Positions 1 through 7,731 are shown, counted from the stretch's first letter. The stretch is DNA of 13,241 bases from RGIG6904 sp024680835 (GCA_024680835.1 JAILBP010000173.1:1-13241), one strand, 5' to 3'. The notes: generated by a model from the sequence alone, not told the origin. Program-made: numbers and translations.

Positions 1-105
1 ACCGTGGTACCGCAGCTGATACTGCTGGCGATCACTGTAGTGACCTTTATCTATTGGATGAAGAAAAACAGCAAGCTGGTGCAGGAGGCTAAAGCCTCAA
101 AATAA
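1..105 (+). CDS. C-terminal end of a membrane protein, probably an FTR1-type iron permease (partial)
   Basis: An open frame enters from the left edge and gives 34 residues before a TAA stop. The residues form one hydrophobic helix (about residues 3-19, from VPQLILL to FIYW) followed by a Lys-rich, probably cytoplasmic tail (KKNSKLVQEAKASK). That is what the last helix and tail of a polytopic membrane protein look like. The family cannot be read from so short a piece. The FTR1 suggestion rests on position: in the Campylobacter P19 locus and its relatives the FTR1 iron permease lies directly upstream of the P19 gene, and here a P19 gene follows after 72 bp. I am sure that this is coding and only moderately inclined to the FTR1 call; another integral membrane protein is possible. 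Confidence 0.6.
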   Translation, partial: TVVPQLILLAITVVTFIYWMKKNSKLVQEAKASK

Positions 106-177
106 CAATGTATGAACAGGCACAAAAACCTTTCATAGATAAAACAATCAATTTTTTCCAATAAGGAGGACCAACAA

Positions 178-822
178 ATGAAAAAGCGTAACGCAGCTAT
201 TTTTTGTGCGTCTCTGCTTGCAGTATCTGCATTGGCAGGCTGTGGCAGTGACAAATCCGCAACAACAACAGACACAGGTTCATCTGAATCCGTAACGGCA
301 GAGGTATCTGAGCAGAGCACGGATGCCGCAACAGATGGTGCCGGATTCACGGAGTACCCGATCTTTGAGGATGAAGCACTGAATTTCATCAATCTCTCTG
401 CGGTTTATTTCCAGTCAGTACCTATGACAGACAGCGAGAGCCAGGATTACAAGGCAGAGGATTACGATATCCATCTTGAGGCAGATATCTCAGCCCTGGA
501 TAACAACCTTGGTTACGGTGTCGGTGACTGGGTACCGTATCTGAAGGTGGATTATTCGATCGTGGATTCCTCAACCAAGCAGGCAGTAACAGATGGAACT
601 TTCATGCCGATGGCAGCTTCCGATGGTCCGCACTACGGCAACAACATCAAGCTTGATCCGGGTACATACGATATCACCTTTACGATCCACAGCCCGGGTG
701 AAAACAACTATCTTATCCACTCTGATGCAGAGACAGGCCCCGGCGGACTGCTCTCAGATGTATTCGGAAACGGACCTTTGACTTACACTTATGAAGGCTG
801 GAATTTTGCCGGACTTGAGTGA
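178..822 (+). CDS. P19/Tp34-family iron-binding lipoprotein
   Basis: This is a 214-residue lipoprotein. A short basic start and hydrophobic stretch end in a lipobox, LAGC, with Cys22 as the lipid anchor. A Ser/Thr-rich linker (about 23-55) leads to a P19 domain (about 58-214). The domain shows the family's metal-site signatures: HLEADI (His99, Glu101), FMPMAASDGPHYG (Met143, Met145, Asp149, His152), and further His171 and His181 before an ETGPGG turn. P19 proteins (Campylobacter P19, E. coli FetP, Treponema Tp34) bind divalent metals outside the membrane and work with an FTR1 permease in iron uptake. In Gram-negatives P19 is periplasmic; here it should be tethered to the outer face of the membrane. 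The start is supported by AAGGAGGA at 163-170, 7 bp before ATG. The neighbours on both sides agree with an iron role. The exact metal in vivo is not shown. Confidence 0.92.
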   Translation: MKKRNAAIFCASLLAVSALAGCGSDKSATTTDTGSSESVTAEVSEQSTDAATDGAGFTEYPIFEDEALNFINLSAVYFQSVPMTDSESQDYKAEDYDIHLEADISALDNNLGYGVGDWVPYLKVDYSIVDSSTKQAVTDGTFMPMAASDGPHYGNNIKLDPGTYDITFTIHSPGENNYLIHSDAETGPGGLLSDVFGNGPLTYTYEGWNFAGLE

Positions 823-858
823 TCGGTAACAAAGAATTTCATTTATAAGGAACACAAA

Positions 859-887
859 CGGCGCACCGGTTTTTTTCCGGTGTGCCG
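859..887 (+). other. Strong hairpin between the P19 and DUF2318 genes
   Basis: An 11-bp stem (859-869 with 877-887, one G-T wobble) encloses a loop of seven T. No T-run follows the stem, so it is not a standard intrinsic terminator. It lies 36 bp after the P19 stop and 39 bp before the preferred DUF2318 start. A likely role is protecting or processing the 3' end of the P19 message so that the binding protein is made in excess; this is inference. The GTG at 882 that could extend the next gene lies inside the right arm, which argues against that start. Confidence 0.6.
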
Positions 888-926
888 CAGTGCGTTAAAA
901 AGAGTTACGAATTTTGGAGCATAAAT

Positions 927-2183
927 ATGTGGACGTATCTGATATATACCATAAAAGCGATCCTGATGGCAGCAACCATTACCGGAATAGCAGTTGGTGA
1001 TACCCGCCTGTCCGGAAAGAAGGCGGAGGTTCGCGTGGTGCATGCGGGCATGTTGGCCGGTCTGGCAGGAGCCGTGATAGTGGCACTTTTGCGAAATCAT
1101 ACAAGCCTGATCAAATCGGCAACGCTAAACACCGTGATCTACAGTGTATCCCTGACAGCTTTTACGATTTTTGTGATCCTGCAGATCCTTGGCACGGCAA
1201 CAAAGAACAGAAGACTTACGGGAATGCCACAGTATGCGGCTTTATCAGTGTTTCTGGCAGCACTCATGATCTATTCCTTTCCGGAGGTCATGATGTACCC
1301 GTACAAGATACTGTTGTCTGAGAAAACTGTTTTTTCCACGGCATATCTGATGAATATGATAGGCATACTGTCAGGTGTGGTATTGTCGCTTCTGGTGTAT
1401 CTGGCTGCTGTACAGTGCGTGAAAAGAACAGAAAAAAATAAGGCTCGTGCGCTTACGATCGCGGAATCGGTGATCCTGGAGGTGATCATGGTTTCCGGGA
1501 TTTTTTCCGTTCTTTTGCAGAACGGGACCATCAGGTCAAATCATGCGGTCTTTTCATTTGTGGTATTTGTAAAAAACCATAATGTTTATTTCCTGACTGC
1601 GGCGCTGATAGTGGCTCTTATACCGGCAACAGGCCTCCTGATCAGGGGTCTTCATGTGAATGAGCCCTACAATAATCCCGCCGAACACAGAAAGATCCTG
1701 GCAAAGTGGCGTAAAAACCGCAGGTGGGCGGCTACACTTGTGTTGTTTTCCATACTTGGCTTTTTGACGGTTACGGTCATGGAGGATATAAATTCACGGG
1801 AGGTCACTCTTTCTCCGGTGGAGGATATCGAATATGACGAAGAGAACATGTATGTGCCGTTTGATATGGTAAGTGATGGTCATCTTCACCGTTTTGCCTA
1901 TACTACCGAGTCCGGCACCCAGATCAGGTTTATCGTGATCAAAAAGCCTAATTCCCAGTCCTACGGAGTGGGGCTGGATGCATGCGATATCTGCGGAGAG
2001 GCAGGATATTACGAGAGAGACGGACAGGTTGTTTGCAAGCGCTGTGATGTCATCATGAATATCAGTACCATTGGATTTAAGGGGGGATGCAATCCGATCG
2101 TGATCCCCTATGAAATAAAGAACAGCAGGATCATCGTTCCCATCAGCGGATTGGTGGAGCATGAAAAGAAATTTCGGAAATAA
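927..2183 (+). CDS. DUF2318 membrane protein with C-terminal Cys-rich (Fe-S-type) domain
   Basis: This 418-residue protein has about eight membrane helices (roughly 2-22, 40-57, 70-90, 104-121, 140-163, 184-199, 220-240, 267-286). A C-terminal domain of about 130 residues matches the DUF2318 'Fe-S-containing protein' family (Campylobacter Cj1660): PFDMVSDGHLHRFAY, CDICGEAGY, CKRCD and GFKGGCNP, giving Cys353, 356, 370, 373 and 388. The five cysteines could bind a metal or an Fe-S cluster, or act as redox thiols; the family's chemistry is not settled. By helix count the Cys domain lies on the same side as its neighbours' outer domains, but this is uncertain. ATG 927 is preferred because GGAG lies at 916-919; the in-frame GTG at 882 falls in a hairpin and has no ribosome site. 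It sits between the P19 gene and the first permease, as in the Campylobacter locus. Confidence 0.88.
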   Translation: MWTYLIYTIKAILMAATITGIAVGDTRLSGKKAEVRVVHAGMLAGLAGAVIVALLRNHTSLIKSATLNTVIYSVSLTAFTIFVILQILGTATKNRRLTGMPQYAALSVFLAALMIYSFPEVMMYPYKILLSEKTVFSTAYLMNMIGILSGVVLSLLVYLAAVQCVKRTEKNKARALTIAESVILEVIMVSGIFSVLLQNGTIRSNHAVFSFVVFVKNHNVYFLTAALIVALIPATGLLIRGLHVNEPYNNPAEHRKILAKWRKNRRWAATLVLFSILGFLTVTVMEDINSREVTLSPVEDIEYDEENMYVPFDMVSDGHLHRFAYTTESGTQIRFIVIKKPNSQSYGVGLDACDICGEAGYYERDGQVVCKRCDVIMNISTIGFKGGCNPIVIPYEIKNSRIIVPISGLVEHEKKFRK

Positions 2184-2192
2184 GGTGTAAAT

Positions 2193-3485
2193 ATGTTTAT
2201 ACGGATGATCGCAAAAGCGTTTTTCAGACAGTGGAAAAAGATGGCGATGATCGCATTCACGATCGCGCTGGGAGCATCGCTGGCAACAGCCATGCTTTCC
2301 GTGATGCTGGATGTGGGTGATAAGGTAAATCAGGAGCTGAAGGCATACGGAGCAAATATAACGGTGGTGCCGAAGGGAACCTCGGTCTTATCCTCCCTCT
2401 ATGAGATGGGAGAGGATGAGAACATCTCCGGAGCCTACCTGAAGGAGGAGGAGCTCGGTAAGATAAAAACGATCTTCTGGGCTTTCAATATTGCGGATTA
2501 TGCTCCGTTTGTGAATGCGGAGCTAACGCTGGATAACGGAGACACCGTAAAGATGCGCGGAACATGGTTTAATCACCACCTGAGTCTTCCCACCGGCGAG
2601 GAGCTTGATGCCGGAGTGACATCAATGAGGAGCTGGTGGGATGTGATCGCCGGCGACTGGCTTGACGAACAGGATGACAGTGGTCTCATGCAGGCGATGG
2701 TGGGGCGTGATCTGGCGGAAAAAGAAGGGCTTCACGCGGGTGATGTGCTGCATCTGCAGGGAAGCAGCGCAGACGCGGAGGTGAAGATCACCGGGATCTT
2801 CGATGCCGGCGGCGATGAGGACAGCGAAATATATGTTCCACTGGATCTGGCTCAGGATCTGGCGGGACTGGAAGGAAAGATCGACAGTATAGAGGTGTCG
2901 GCACTGACAACACCGGATAACGAGCTTGCAGAGAAGGCTGCAAAGGATCCCTCCTCGCTTTCGGTATCCCAATATGAAACCTGGTATTGTACAGCTTATG
3001 TGAGCTCCATATGCTATCAGATCGAGGAAGTGATCAGCGATTCTGTTGCATCCGCAGTACGTCAGGTGGCAGATTCCGAGGGGCAGATCTTAGAGAAGAC
3101 ACAGCTTTTGATGGTATTGATCACGATCCTGTCACTGATAGGTGCGGCACTGGGAATCTGTAATCTGGTGACGGCATCCGTAATGGAGCGCTCTCAGGAG
3201 ATAGGACTGATGAAAGCGATAGGCGCGCATAATATTGCGATCACGGCACTGGTGCTGACCGAAATATTCTGTACGGCATTGATAGGTACTGCATTGGGAT
3301 TTTTTGCCGGGATCGGCTTTGCCCAGATCATCGGACATACCGTATTCCAGTCGGCAATCTCTGTCAAGCCGATGGTAGTTCCCATTGTGATAGTGCTGGT
3401 CGCACTGGTAACACTGGTGGGATGCATCCCTGCGATCCGTATGTTGCAGAGTCTGAGACCGACGGAAGTGCTGCACGGGAGGTGA
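2193..3485 (+). CDS. MacB/FtsX-type ABC permease, P19-locus subunit 1 (Cj1661-like)
   Basis: This 430-residue permease has the four-helix MacB/FtsX layout: TM1 at about 17-39, a large external domain (about 45-300), then TM2 (304-329), TM3 (350-375) and TM4 (393-416). Between TM2 and TM3 is the coupling stretch ERSQEIGLMKAIGAHN, which contacts the ATPase in this family. The external domain carries YGANITVVPKG just after TM1 and the run WYCTAYVSS (264-272), which I recall as typical of the P19-linked version. Such permeases usually move no substrate through a channel but couple ATP use to work outside the membrane; what this one drives in iron uptake is unknown. The ribosome site AAGGTG (2182-2187) overlaps the upstream stop codon, so translation is probably coupled. 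The next permease starts 10 bp after this stop. Confidence 0.9.
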   Translation: MFIRMIAKAFFRQWKKMAMIAFTIALGASLATAMLSVMLDVGDKVNQELKAYGANITVVPKGTSVLSSLYEMGEDENISGAYLKEEELGKIKTIFWAFNIADYAPFVNAELTLDNGDTVKMRGTWFNHHLSLPTGEELDAGVTSMRSWWDVIAGDWLDEQDDSGLMQAMVGRDLAEKEGLHAGDVLHLQGSSADAEVKITGIFDAGGDEDSEIYVPLDLAQDLAGLEGKIDSIEVSALTTPDNELAEKAAKDPSSLSVSQYETWYCTAYVSSICYQIEEVISDSVASAVRQVADSEGQILEKTQLLMVLITILSLIGAALGICNLVTASVMERSQEIGLMKAIGAHNIAITALVLTEIFCTALIGTALGFFAGIGFAQIIGHTVFQSAISVKPMVVPIVIVLVALVTLVGCIPAIRMLQSLRPTEVLHGR

Positions 3486-3495
3486 CAAGGTAACG

Positions 3496-4638
3496 ATGAA
3501 AAAGAGAAAAATGTATTTCAGGATGATCACGGCATCCCTGCTGCGAAGGCGCTCCAGAATGATCATAGCCCTGCTCGCGATAGCCATAGGAGCGACAATA
3601 CTGTCCGGATTGCTGACGATATATATTGATGTTCCGAGACAGATGAGGACGCAGTTCAGAAACTACGGAGCAAACATGATCCTGACGCCCGCCGAAGAGC
3701 GGATACAACCGGAGGCGGTGGCTGCGGCTTTGTCCTTCATATCTCAGGATGAGATCGTAGGAGTCGCTCCCTATCGTTATGAGACTGTGAGGATCAACGA
3801 CCGGCCCGTACTGGCGGCTGCAACCGATATGCAGGGAGCAAAGGCAGCCAGCCCATTCTGGCGTGTGGATGGAGAGTGGCCTGATTCGGATGGAGAGATC
3901 ATGGTCGGAAAGAATGTGGCGGATCTTTATCTTTTGCGTGTGGGCAGTAAAACTACCGCGACCTACATGCCGGAGGAGGCCACGGAGGACACGCTGGATA
4001 ACAGCAGTGATTTTACGGTGACGGGAATATTAGACACCGGAGGAAAAGAAGAAGACTATGTTTATATGAGCTTTGCTGATATGCAGCAACTGACCGGCAA
4101 AGATAAAGGATATGACGTCTGTGAGCTTTCGGTCTCCGCGGACGCGGAGGGTCTGCGTGCCTATGCGGACCGTATAACCGGAGAGCTGTCCTCGGTCAAC
4201 GCAAAGCTTGTCAAGCGTGTGACACAATCTGAGGACACGGTATTATCCAAGCTGCAGGCACTGGTGCTGTTAGTTACCGTGGTCGTGCTGATGCTGACCA
4301 TGATCTGCGTTGCGACCACCATGACAGCAGTGGTTGCGGAGCGGCGTAAGGAGATCGGACTGCGAAAGGCTTTGGGAGCGTCCAACAGCAGTATCATAGC
4401 CGAGTTTATGGGCGAAGGTATCGTGCTGGGTGCTGTGGGCGGACTGCTGGGAGCGCTGCTTGGCTTCTGGTTTGCCCAGACAGTTTCCGTGAATGTTTTT
4501 AACAGCTCTATCGTGCTGATGCCATGGCTGGTGCCGGTAACACTGCTGGCATCCGTGCTGGTAACGGCAATTGCGTGTATGATACCTATCCGTTCCGCAA
4601 CGGATGTGGATCCTGCGCTTGTCCTGAAAGGAGAATAA
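3496..4638 (+). CDS. MacB/FtsX-type ABC permease, P19-locus subunit 2 (Cj1662-like)
   Basis: This 380-residue protein is the second permease, with the same plan as its upstream neighbour: TM1 (about 20-43), an external domain (50-250), TM2 (254-279), TM3 (306-329) and TM4 (343-364). The coupling stretch is ERRKEIGLRKALGAS (282-296). The motif RNYGANMILTPAEE after TM1 parallels YGANITVVPKG in the first permease, so the two are ancient paralogues that should form a heterodimer. ATG 3496 follows AAGG at 3487-3490. The reading frame ends 2 bp before the ATPase start. With the ATPase it makes a complete ABC unit attached to P19 and DUF2318. Confidence 0.9.
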   Translation: MKKRKMYFRMITASLLRRRSRMIIALLAIAIGATILSGLLTIYIDVPRQMRTQFRNYGANMILTPAEERIQPEAVAAALSFISQDEIVGVAPYRYETVRINDRPVLAAATDMQGAKAASPFWRVDGEWPDSDGEIMVGKNVADLYLLRVGSKTTATYMPEEATEDTLDNSSDFTVTGILDTGGKEEDYVYMSFADMQQLTGKDKGYDVCELSVSADAEGLRAYADRITGELSSVNAKLVKRVTQSEDTVLSKLQALVLLVTVVVLMLTMICVATTMTAVVAERRKEIGLRKALGASNSSIIAEFMGEGIVLGAVGGLLGALLGFWFAQTVSVNVFNSSIVLMPWLVPVTLLASVLVTAIACMIPIRSATDVDPALVLKGE

Positions 4639-4640
4639 AA

Positions 4641-5342
4641 ATGAGTGCACTTCTGGAATTGAAAAATGTATCCAAAATATACGGAAGCCTCCATGCCCTG
4701 GATCATGTGAGTCTGAAGGTGGAGCAGGGAGAGTGGCTTGCCATAATGGGTCCCTCCGGCTCGGGAAAAAGCACAATGATGAATATCATAGGTGCTCTGG
4801 ACAAAGCGACCGAGGGAGAGATACTGTTAGACGGTGTTGACATAGCAAAAAAGACTGCAAAGGCACTTACAGAGATACGACGGGACAAGATCGGACTGAT
4901 ATTCCAGCAGTTCCATCTTGTAAGCTATCTGACGGCTGTTGAAAATGTTATGTTATCGCAGTATTATCATAGTGTGCCGGATGAAAAGGAGGCACTGGAA
5001 GCACTGGAGCGTGTAGGATTAAAAGAGAGAGCCAGGCATTATCCGAGCCAGCTGTCCGGTGGAGAGCAGCAGCGTGTATGTGTAGCCAGAGCGCTGATCA
5101 ATTATCCGGAGATCATCCTGGCGGATGAACCCACAGGAAATCTGGACGAGGCAAATGAAGAGATAGTGGTGGAGCTGTTCAGAAAGCTTCACGAGGAGGG
5201 CACTACTCTGGTGGTCGTAACCCACAATCCGGAGGTGGCAGAGGTAGCGCAGCGCACCATAGTGCTGCGGAACGGTAAGGTGGAACGTGAGACTGTTAAT
5301 CCGAATTTTACCGGAAAGATCAAACATATCACGCTTCAGTAG
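4641..5342 (+). CDS. ABC transporter ATPase of the P19 locus (Cj1663-like, MacB/LolD type)
   Basis: This 233-residue ATPase is complete for its class. Walker A GPSGSGKST is at 37-45, the Q-loop at Gln89-Gln90 (IFQQF), the signature LSGGEQQR at 138-145, Walker B plus D-loop at 158-169 (IILADEPTGNLD) and the switch His at 195 (VVVTH). It belongs to the MacB/LolD/FtsE-like group that powers FtsX-type permeases, and should serve the two permeases directly upstream. The start at 4641 is fixed by AAAGGAG at 4627-4633; a longer in-frame reading from 4524 would overlap the permease gene by 115 bp and has no support. The FMN-binding lipoprotein follows after 32 bp. Confidence 0.93.
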   Translation: MSALLELKNVSKIYGSLHALDHVSLKVEQGEWLAIMGPSGSGKSTMMNIIGALDKATEGEILLDGVDIAKKTAKALTEIRRDKIGLIFQQFHLVSYLTAVENVMLSQYYHSVPDEKEALEALERVGLKERARHYPSQLSGGEQQRVCVARALINYPEIILADEPTGNLDEANEEIVVELFRKLHEEGTTLVVVTHNPEVAEVAQRTIVLRNGKVERETVNPNFTGKIKHITLQ

Positions 5343-5374
5343 GATCGATCCGATCCGTGATTCAGGAGGATTAT

Positions 5375-5815
5375 ATGAAAAAAAGGTTAATTGCGGCATT
5401 GATAACAGGCAGTATCATTTTGACAGGGTGCGGTTCGGGAAGTGTTGCGTATAAGGACGGAACTTACGAGGCTCAAAGCTCGGTGTATCATACAGAGGAT
5501 GGATCGGATGAGGGCAACGGATACGGTGTTGTGACCATCACCATCAAGGATGGTAAAATTTCAGACTGTGTGTTTAAGACATATGAGGAAGACGGTACGG
5601 AAAAGGGTGAGGATTACGGAAAAGAGGACGGTCGTATAGCGAACAAGGACTTTTACAATAAAGCACAGAAAGCAAATGCCGCCTGTGCGGAATATGCCGC
5701 TATGCTGGTGCAGAATGGTCAGTTGAATGGTATAGATGCGATCAGCGGAGCAACCATCAATTATAACGAGTTTACAGAGGCGGTGAATAATGCGCTCTCA
5801 CAGGCCAGGGAGTGA
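5375..5815 (+). CDS. FMN-binding-domain lipoprotein with flavinylation motif
   Basis: This is a 146-residue lipoprotein. The signal sequence ends in the lipobox LTGC with Cys19, and an FMN-binding domain (about 26-144) follows. Near its end is the motif DAISGAT (121-127), matching the ApbE target pattern Dxx[S/T]GA[S/T]; Thr127 is the expected site of covalent FMN attachment. Such proteins carry electrons on the outer side of the membrane, as in Listeria PplA or the RnfG/NqrC domains. The acidic stretch around 71-86 (EEDGTEKGEDYGKEDG) might bind cations. The start ATG 5375 has AGGAGGA at 5364-5370. No ApbE transferase gene lies in the window, so it must be encoded elsewhere. It follows the P19 ABC genes and precedes a cytochrome b, which suggests that it takes part in electron transfer serving iron uptake; the partner is not known. 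Confidence 0.9.
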   Translation: MKKRLIAALITGSIILTGCGSGSVAYKDGTYEAQSSVYHTEDGSDEGNGYGVVTITIKDGKISDCVFKTYEEDGTEKGEDYGKEDGRIANKDFYNKAQKANAACAEYAAMLVQNGQLNGIDAISGATINYNEFTEAVNNALSQARE

Positions 5816-6299
5816 GCTGCTCCGGCATGCGGTCTGTCTTCTGATCACGGTCATACTGTTCATAGTGGTGCCTGCAGTCCGTTTGGCAGCCTTACATGGA
5901 GACGGAACCGACGCTGTCAGTTCGGCAACAACGATCTTAGAGCAGCCATCGGGTGCATATGTTGTATTCGTGAACCGGAACAGACATACAAATGCGGATA
6001 AGCTTGACACCTGGATAAAGTTTTTCTCCGGAGAAGAAACAGACTATATTTTTGAAGACATTTCGTGTATAGTGTCTTCGGCTGATAAAAGCGGATGGGA
6101 ACTGGCGGAGAGCTTTCAAAGCCGTCTGCCGGAAAACCAGATGAAGCTGCGAACCGAGGATGCAACGTTGTTTTTGTCCAAGGTATACTATGGTGAATTC
6201 GATGTGGCGATCATGTCACGTGAGGCTTACCGGGCATACGGGGCGGAAGTGGTTACGGAATTGTCTTATATAATGCCCGTTATGTCGGGGGATGAATGA
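5790..6299 (+). CDS. Single-helix membrane protein of unknown family with a flavinylation-like motif
   Basis: This 169-residue protein has one helix (about 13-34), a short link, then a soluble domain, probably outside. I do not recognise a named family. Just after the helix is DAVSSAT (41-47), which fits a relaxed form of the ApbE flavinylation motif (Dxx[S/T][G/S]A[S/T]), but there is no room before it for a full FMN-binding domain. The soluble part contains GAYVVFVNRNRHTN, FEDISCIV, SFQSRLPENQMKLRTEDATLFLSK and FDVAIMS, an alpha/beta pattern vaguely like an extracellular binding protein lobe. The start at 5790 overlaps the FMN-lipoprotein gene by 26 bp, with GAGG at 5777-5780. Its stop overlaps the cytochrome b gene's first possible start. 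Co-translation with the two suggests a shared complex. Function is unknown. Confidence 0.75.
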   Translation: MRSHRPGSELLRHAVCLLITVILFIVVPAVRLAALHGDGTDAVSSATTILEQPSGAYVVFVNRNRHTNADKLDTWIKFFSGEETDYIFEDISCIVSSADKSGWELAESFQSRLPENQMKLRTEDATLFLSKVYYGEFDVAIMSREAYRAYGAEVVTELSYIMPVMSGDE

Positions 6300-6300
6300 A

Positions 6301-6852
6301 ATGAGAAGGATTAATGCACGATTGAGTGCCGCGATCATGGGATTGTTTTTGGTTCACATGATATGGGGCGTTTTGGTAATGCTTGGAATTACAGCCGGTG
6401 GAAATCCGGCATTTCGTTTGCTGACCTGGTTGATGAGCGCGCTGATCGCTTTGCATATATTGATCGGGTGTAAGCTGACCATTGATACGCTGGTGGCGAT
6501 CCGAAGATCGGGTGTATCCTACGCCGGAGCAAACCGCCTGTTCTGGATCCGCAGGATTTCAGGCTTTGCCATGATAATCTTTGTTGCTGCCCATATCTGG
6601 CTGTTTTCCGGACGAGAGCTGGAGGGGGCATTTTTGATGCCTCACTTCAATGTCATGGCGCTTTTGACGCAGATAGGTATGGTGCTCTCGCTGCTGATCC
6701 ATCTGACGACAAACATACGCCCGTTAAAGATAGCGCTCGGGATAGAGGACAGCAAAAATTTCAAGACGGATGCTCTGATCGTTCTGAGTGTTCTGCTGCT
6801 GATGGCAGGAGTCGCTTTTTTCATTTATTATCTGCGGTGGCGTGCAGTATGA
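6301..6852 (+). CDS. Cytochrome b membrane subunit resembling the fumarate reductase/succinate dehydrogenase anchor
   Basis: The protein has 183 residues from ATG 6301, or 186 from ATG 6292; 6301 is preferred since GGGGGA (6287-6292) is well spaced for it. In the 186-residue numbering there are five helices: about 12-34, 43-66, 88-107, 119-141 and 160-181. Single histidines lie in the first four (His22, His55, His101, His137), the arrangement of a two-haem four-helix bundle as in epsilon-proteobacterial FrdC. ARLS near the start and NIRPLKIALG after the fourth helix are typical of this group. It should pass electrons across or into the membrane. Its likely partners, the FrdA/FrdB-like genes, lie 2.9 kb downstream instead of adjacent. 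The flavinylation-motif protein just upstream is an alternative partner. The exact haem count is inferred from the histidines. Confidence 0.75.
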   Translation: MRRINARLSAAIMGLFLVHMIWGVLVMLGITAGGNPAFRLLTWLMSALIALHILIGCKLTIDTLVAIRRSGVSYAGANRLFWIRRISGFAMIIFVAAHIWLFSGRELEGAFLMPHFNVMALLTQIGMVLSLLIHLTTNIRPLKIALGIEDSKNFKTDALIVLSVLLLMAGVAFFIYYLRWRAV

Positions 6853-7670
6853 GAAAGAGAATGATCTGCGTGGCTGTTATATCCTTGGGGATCATGCTCT
6901 CAGCACTGGTGATAAGCCTTGCTGTGTACTTCAGCATGGATTATGAGGGAATAGTCATATCAAACCGGGAGGCGGTGACGGAAGCTATCCGGACAGGTCT
7001 TAAAAACAGGAGCGAGATCCTTACTGTTCATTTTACGGCACGTACACAGGATCTTGAGGAAGCCCAGTCACAGACAGAGAGGCTGTTTCTGGATGCCCTG
7101 TATGAAAGTGACGACCCGGCGGGTGGTGACTATATCCGCTGTCAGTTGGGCGGTTACGATATTCACAGCGATGCTAAACGCCGTTTTCTGACATGGCGGT
7201 ATACCATGGAATTACGCCCTGTATATTACAGCACGAGAGAAGAAGAAGACTTTGTGGATGCGGAAATACAAAGTGTATTATCGGATGCGCCGATGAGTGG
7301 TACGAAAGAGGAACAGATCCGCTGGGTTCATGATCTTGTAACGGAAACGCTTTCATACGACCATGTACATAAAAATCATATGCAAAGTCATGGGAAGACG
7401 ACTGCCTATGCGGCGTTGAAATATCATCAGGCAGTTTGTCAGGGATATGCGGTGCTGACTTACCGTCTTTTGAAGGAACTCGGGATTGACTGTCGCATTG
7501 TGATGGGTGACGCCATGGTGGAGGGTGTCAGGGAAAGGCACGCATGGATAATGGTAGAGACAGAAGAGGGAAAAAGATATATGGATCCCACTTTGGACGA
7601 TGTATACAACTGTGACACATGGTATATGAAGACAGAAGAGGAATTTGCGACAGATCACATGGAGACGTGA
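6849..7670 (+). CDS. Membrane-tethered transglutaminase-like (papain-fold) protein
   Basis: This 273-residue protein begins with a membrane helix or uncleaved signal (about 6-28), followed by a linker domain and a C-terminal transglutaminase-like domain (about 155-260). The catalytic triad is readable: Cys197 in AVCQGYA, His231 in RHAWIMV and Asp246 in YMDPTLDD. Bacterial proteins of this type are usually cysteine proteases, peptidases or cross-linking enzymes acting outside the membrane, and the substrate is rarely known. The start at 6849 overlaps the cytochrome b stop by 4 bp (ATGA), so the two are probably translated together. An in-frame GTG at 6837 would only add four residues. Its role in a redox and iron operon is unclear; it could process or attach one of the neighbouring lipoproteins. 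Confidence 0.82.
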   Translation: MRKRMICVAVISLGIMLSALVISLAVYFSMDYEGIVISNREAVTEAIRTGLKNRSEILTVHFTARTQDLEEAQSQTERLFLDALYESDDPAGGDYIRCQLGGYDIHSDAKRRFLTWRYTMELRPVYYSTREEEDFVDAEIQSVLSDAPMSGTKEEQIRWVHDLVTETLSYDHVHKNHMQSHGKTTAYAALKYHQAVCQGYAVLTYRLLKELGIDCRIVMGDAMVEGVRERHAWIMVETEEGKRYMDPTLDDVYNCDTWYMKTEEEFATDHMET

Positions 7671-7714
7671 TCATGACGAAGTCATAATATGGAATCGCAA
7701 CTTCCGGGCGGATC

Positions 7715-7731
7715 GGATTGCGGAGCAATCC
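7715..7731 (+). other. Small hairpin in the gap before the second permease
   Basis: The 90-bp gap 7671-7760 is the first spacing in the middle of the run that is not tight. It holds a 7-bp stem (7715-7721 with 7725-7731, loop GGA) and, just before, a 5-bp inverted repeat ATGAC-GAA-GTCAT at 7673-7685. No T-run follows. They might bind a regulator or mark a boundary between sub-operons; support is weak. Confidence 0.3.

Noticed and set aside
111..137. Hairpin TATGAA...TTCATA before the P19 gene
   Set aside because: Only 6 bp plus a 2-bp inner pair, no T-run directly after it; likely chance.
882..926. Longer start (GTG 882) for the DUF2318 gene
   Set aside because: The codon lies in the right arm of an 11-bp hairpin and has no ribosome site; ATG 927 has GGAG at a good distance and begins directly at the first helix.
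843..1100. Minus-strand frames opposite the main genes (for example 843-1100 and 10878-11585)
   Set aside because: They mirror well-supported plus-strand genes, show no family motifs, and their composition reads as the antisense of hydrophobic or Ala/Gly-rich coding sequence.
5357..5374. GTG 5357 start for the FMN lipoprotein
   Set aside because: It would put acidic residues before the signal sequence; ATG 5375 follows AGGAGGA and gives a normal lipoprotein signal.
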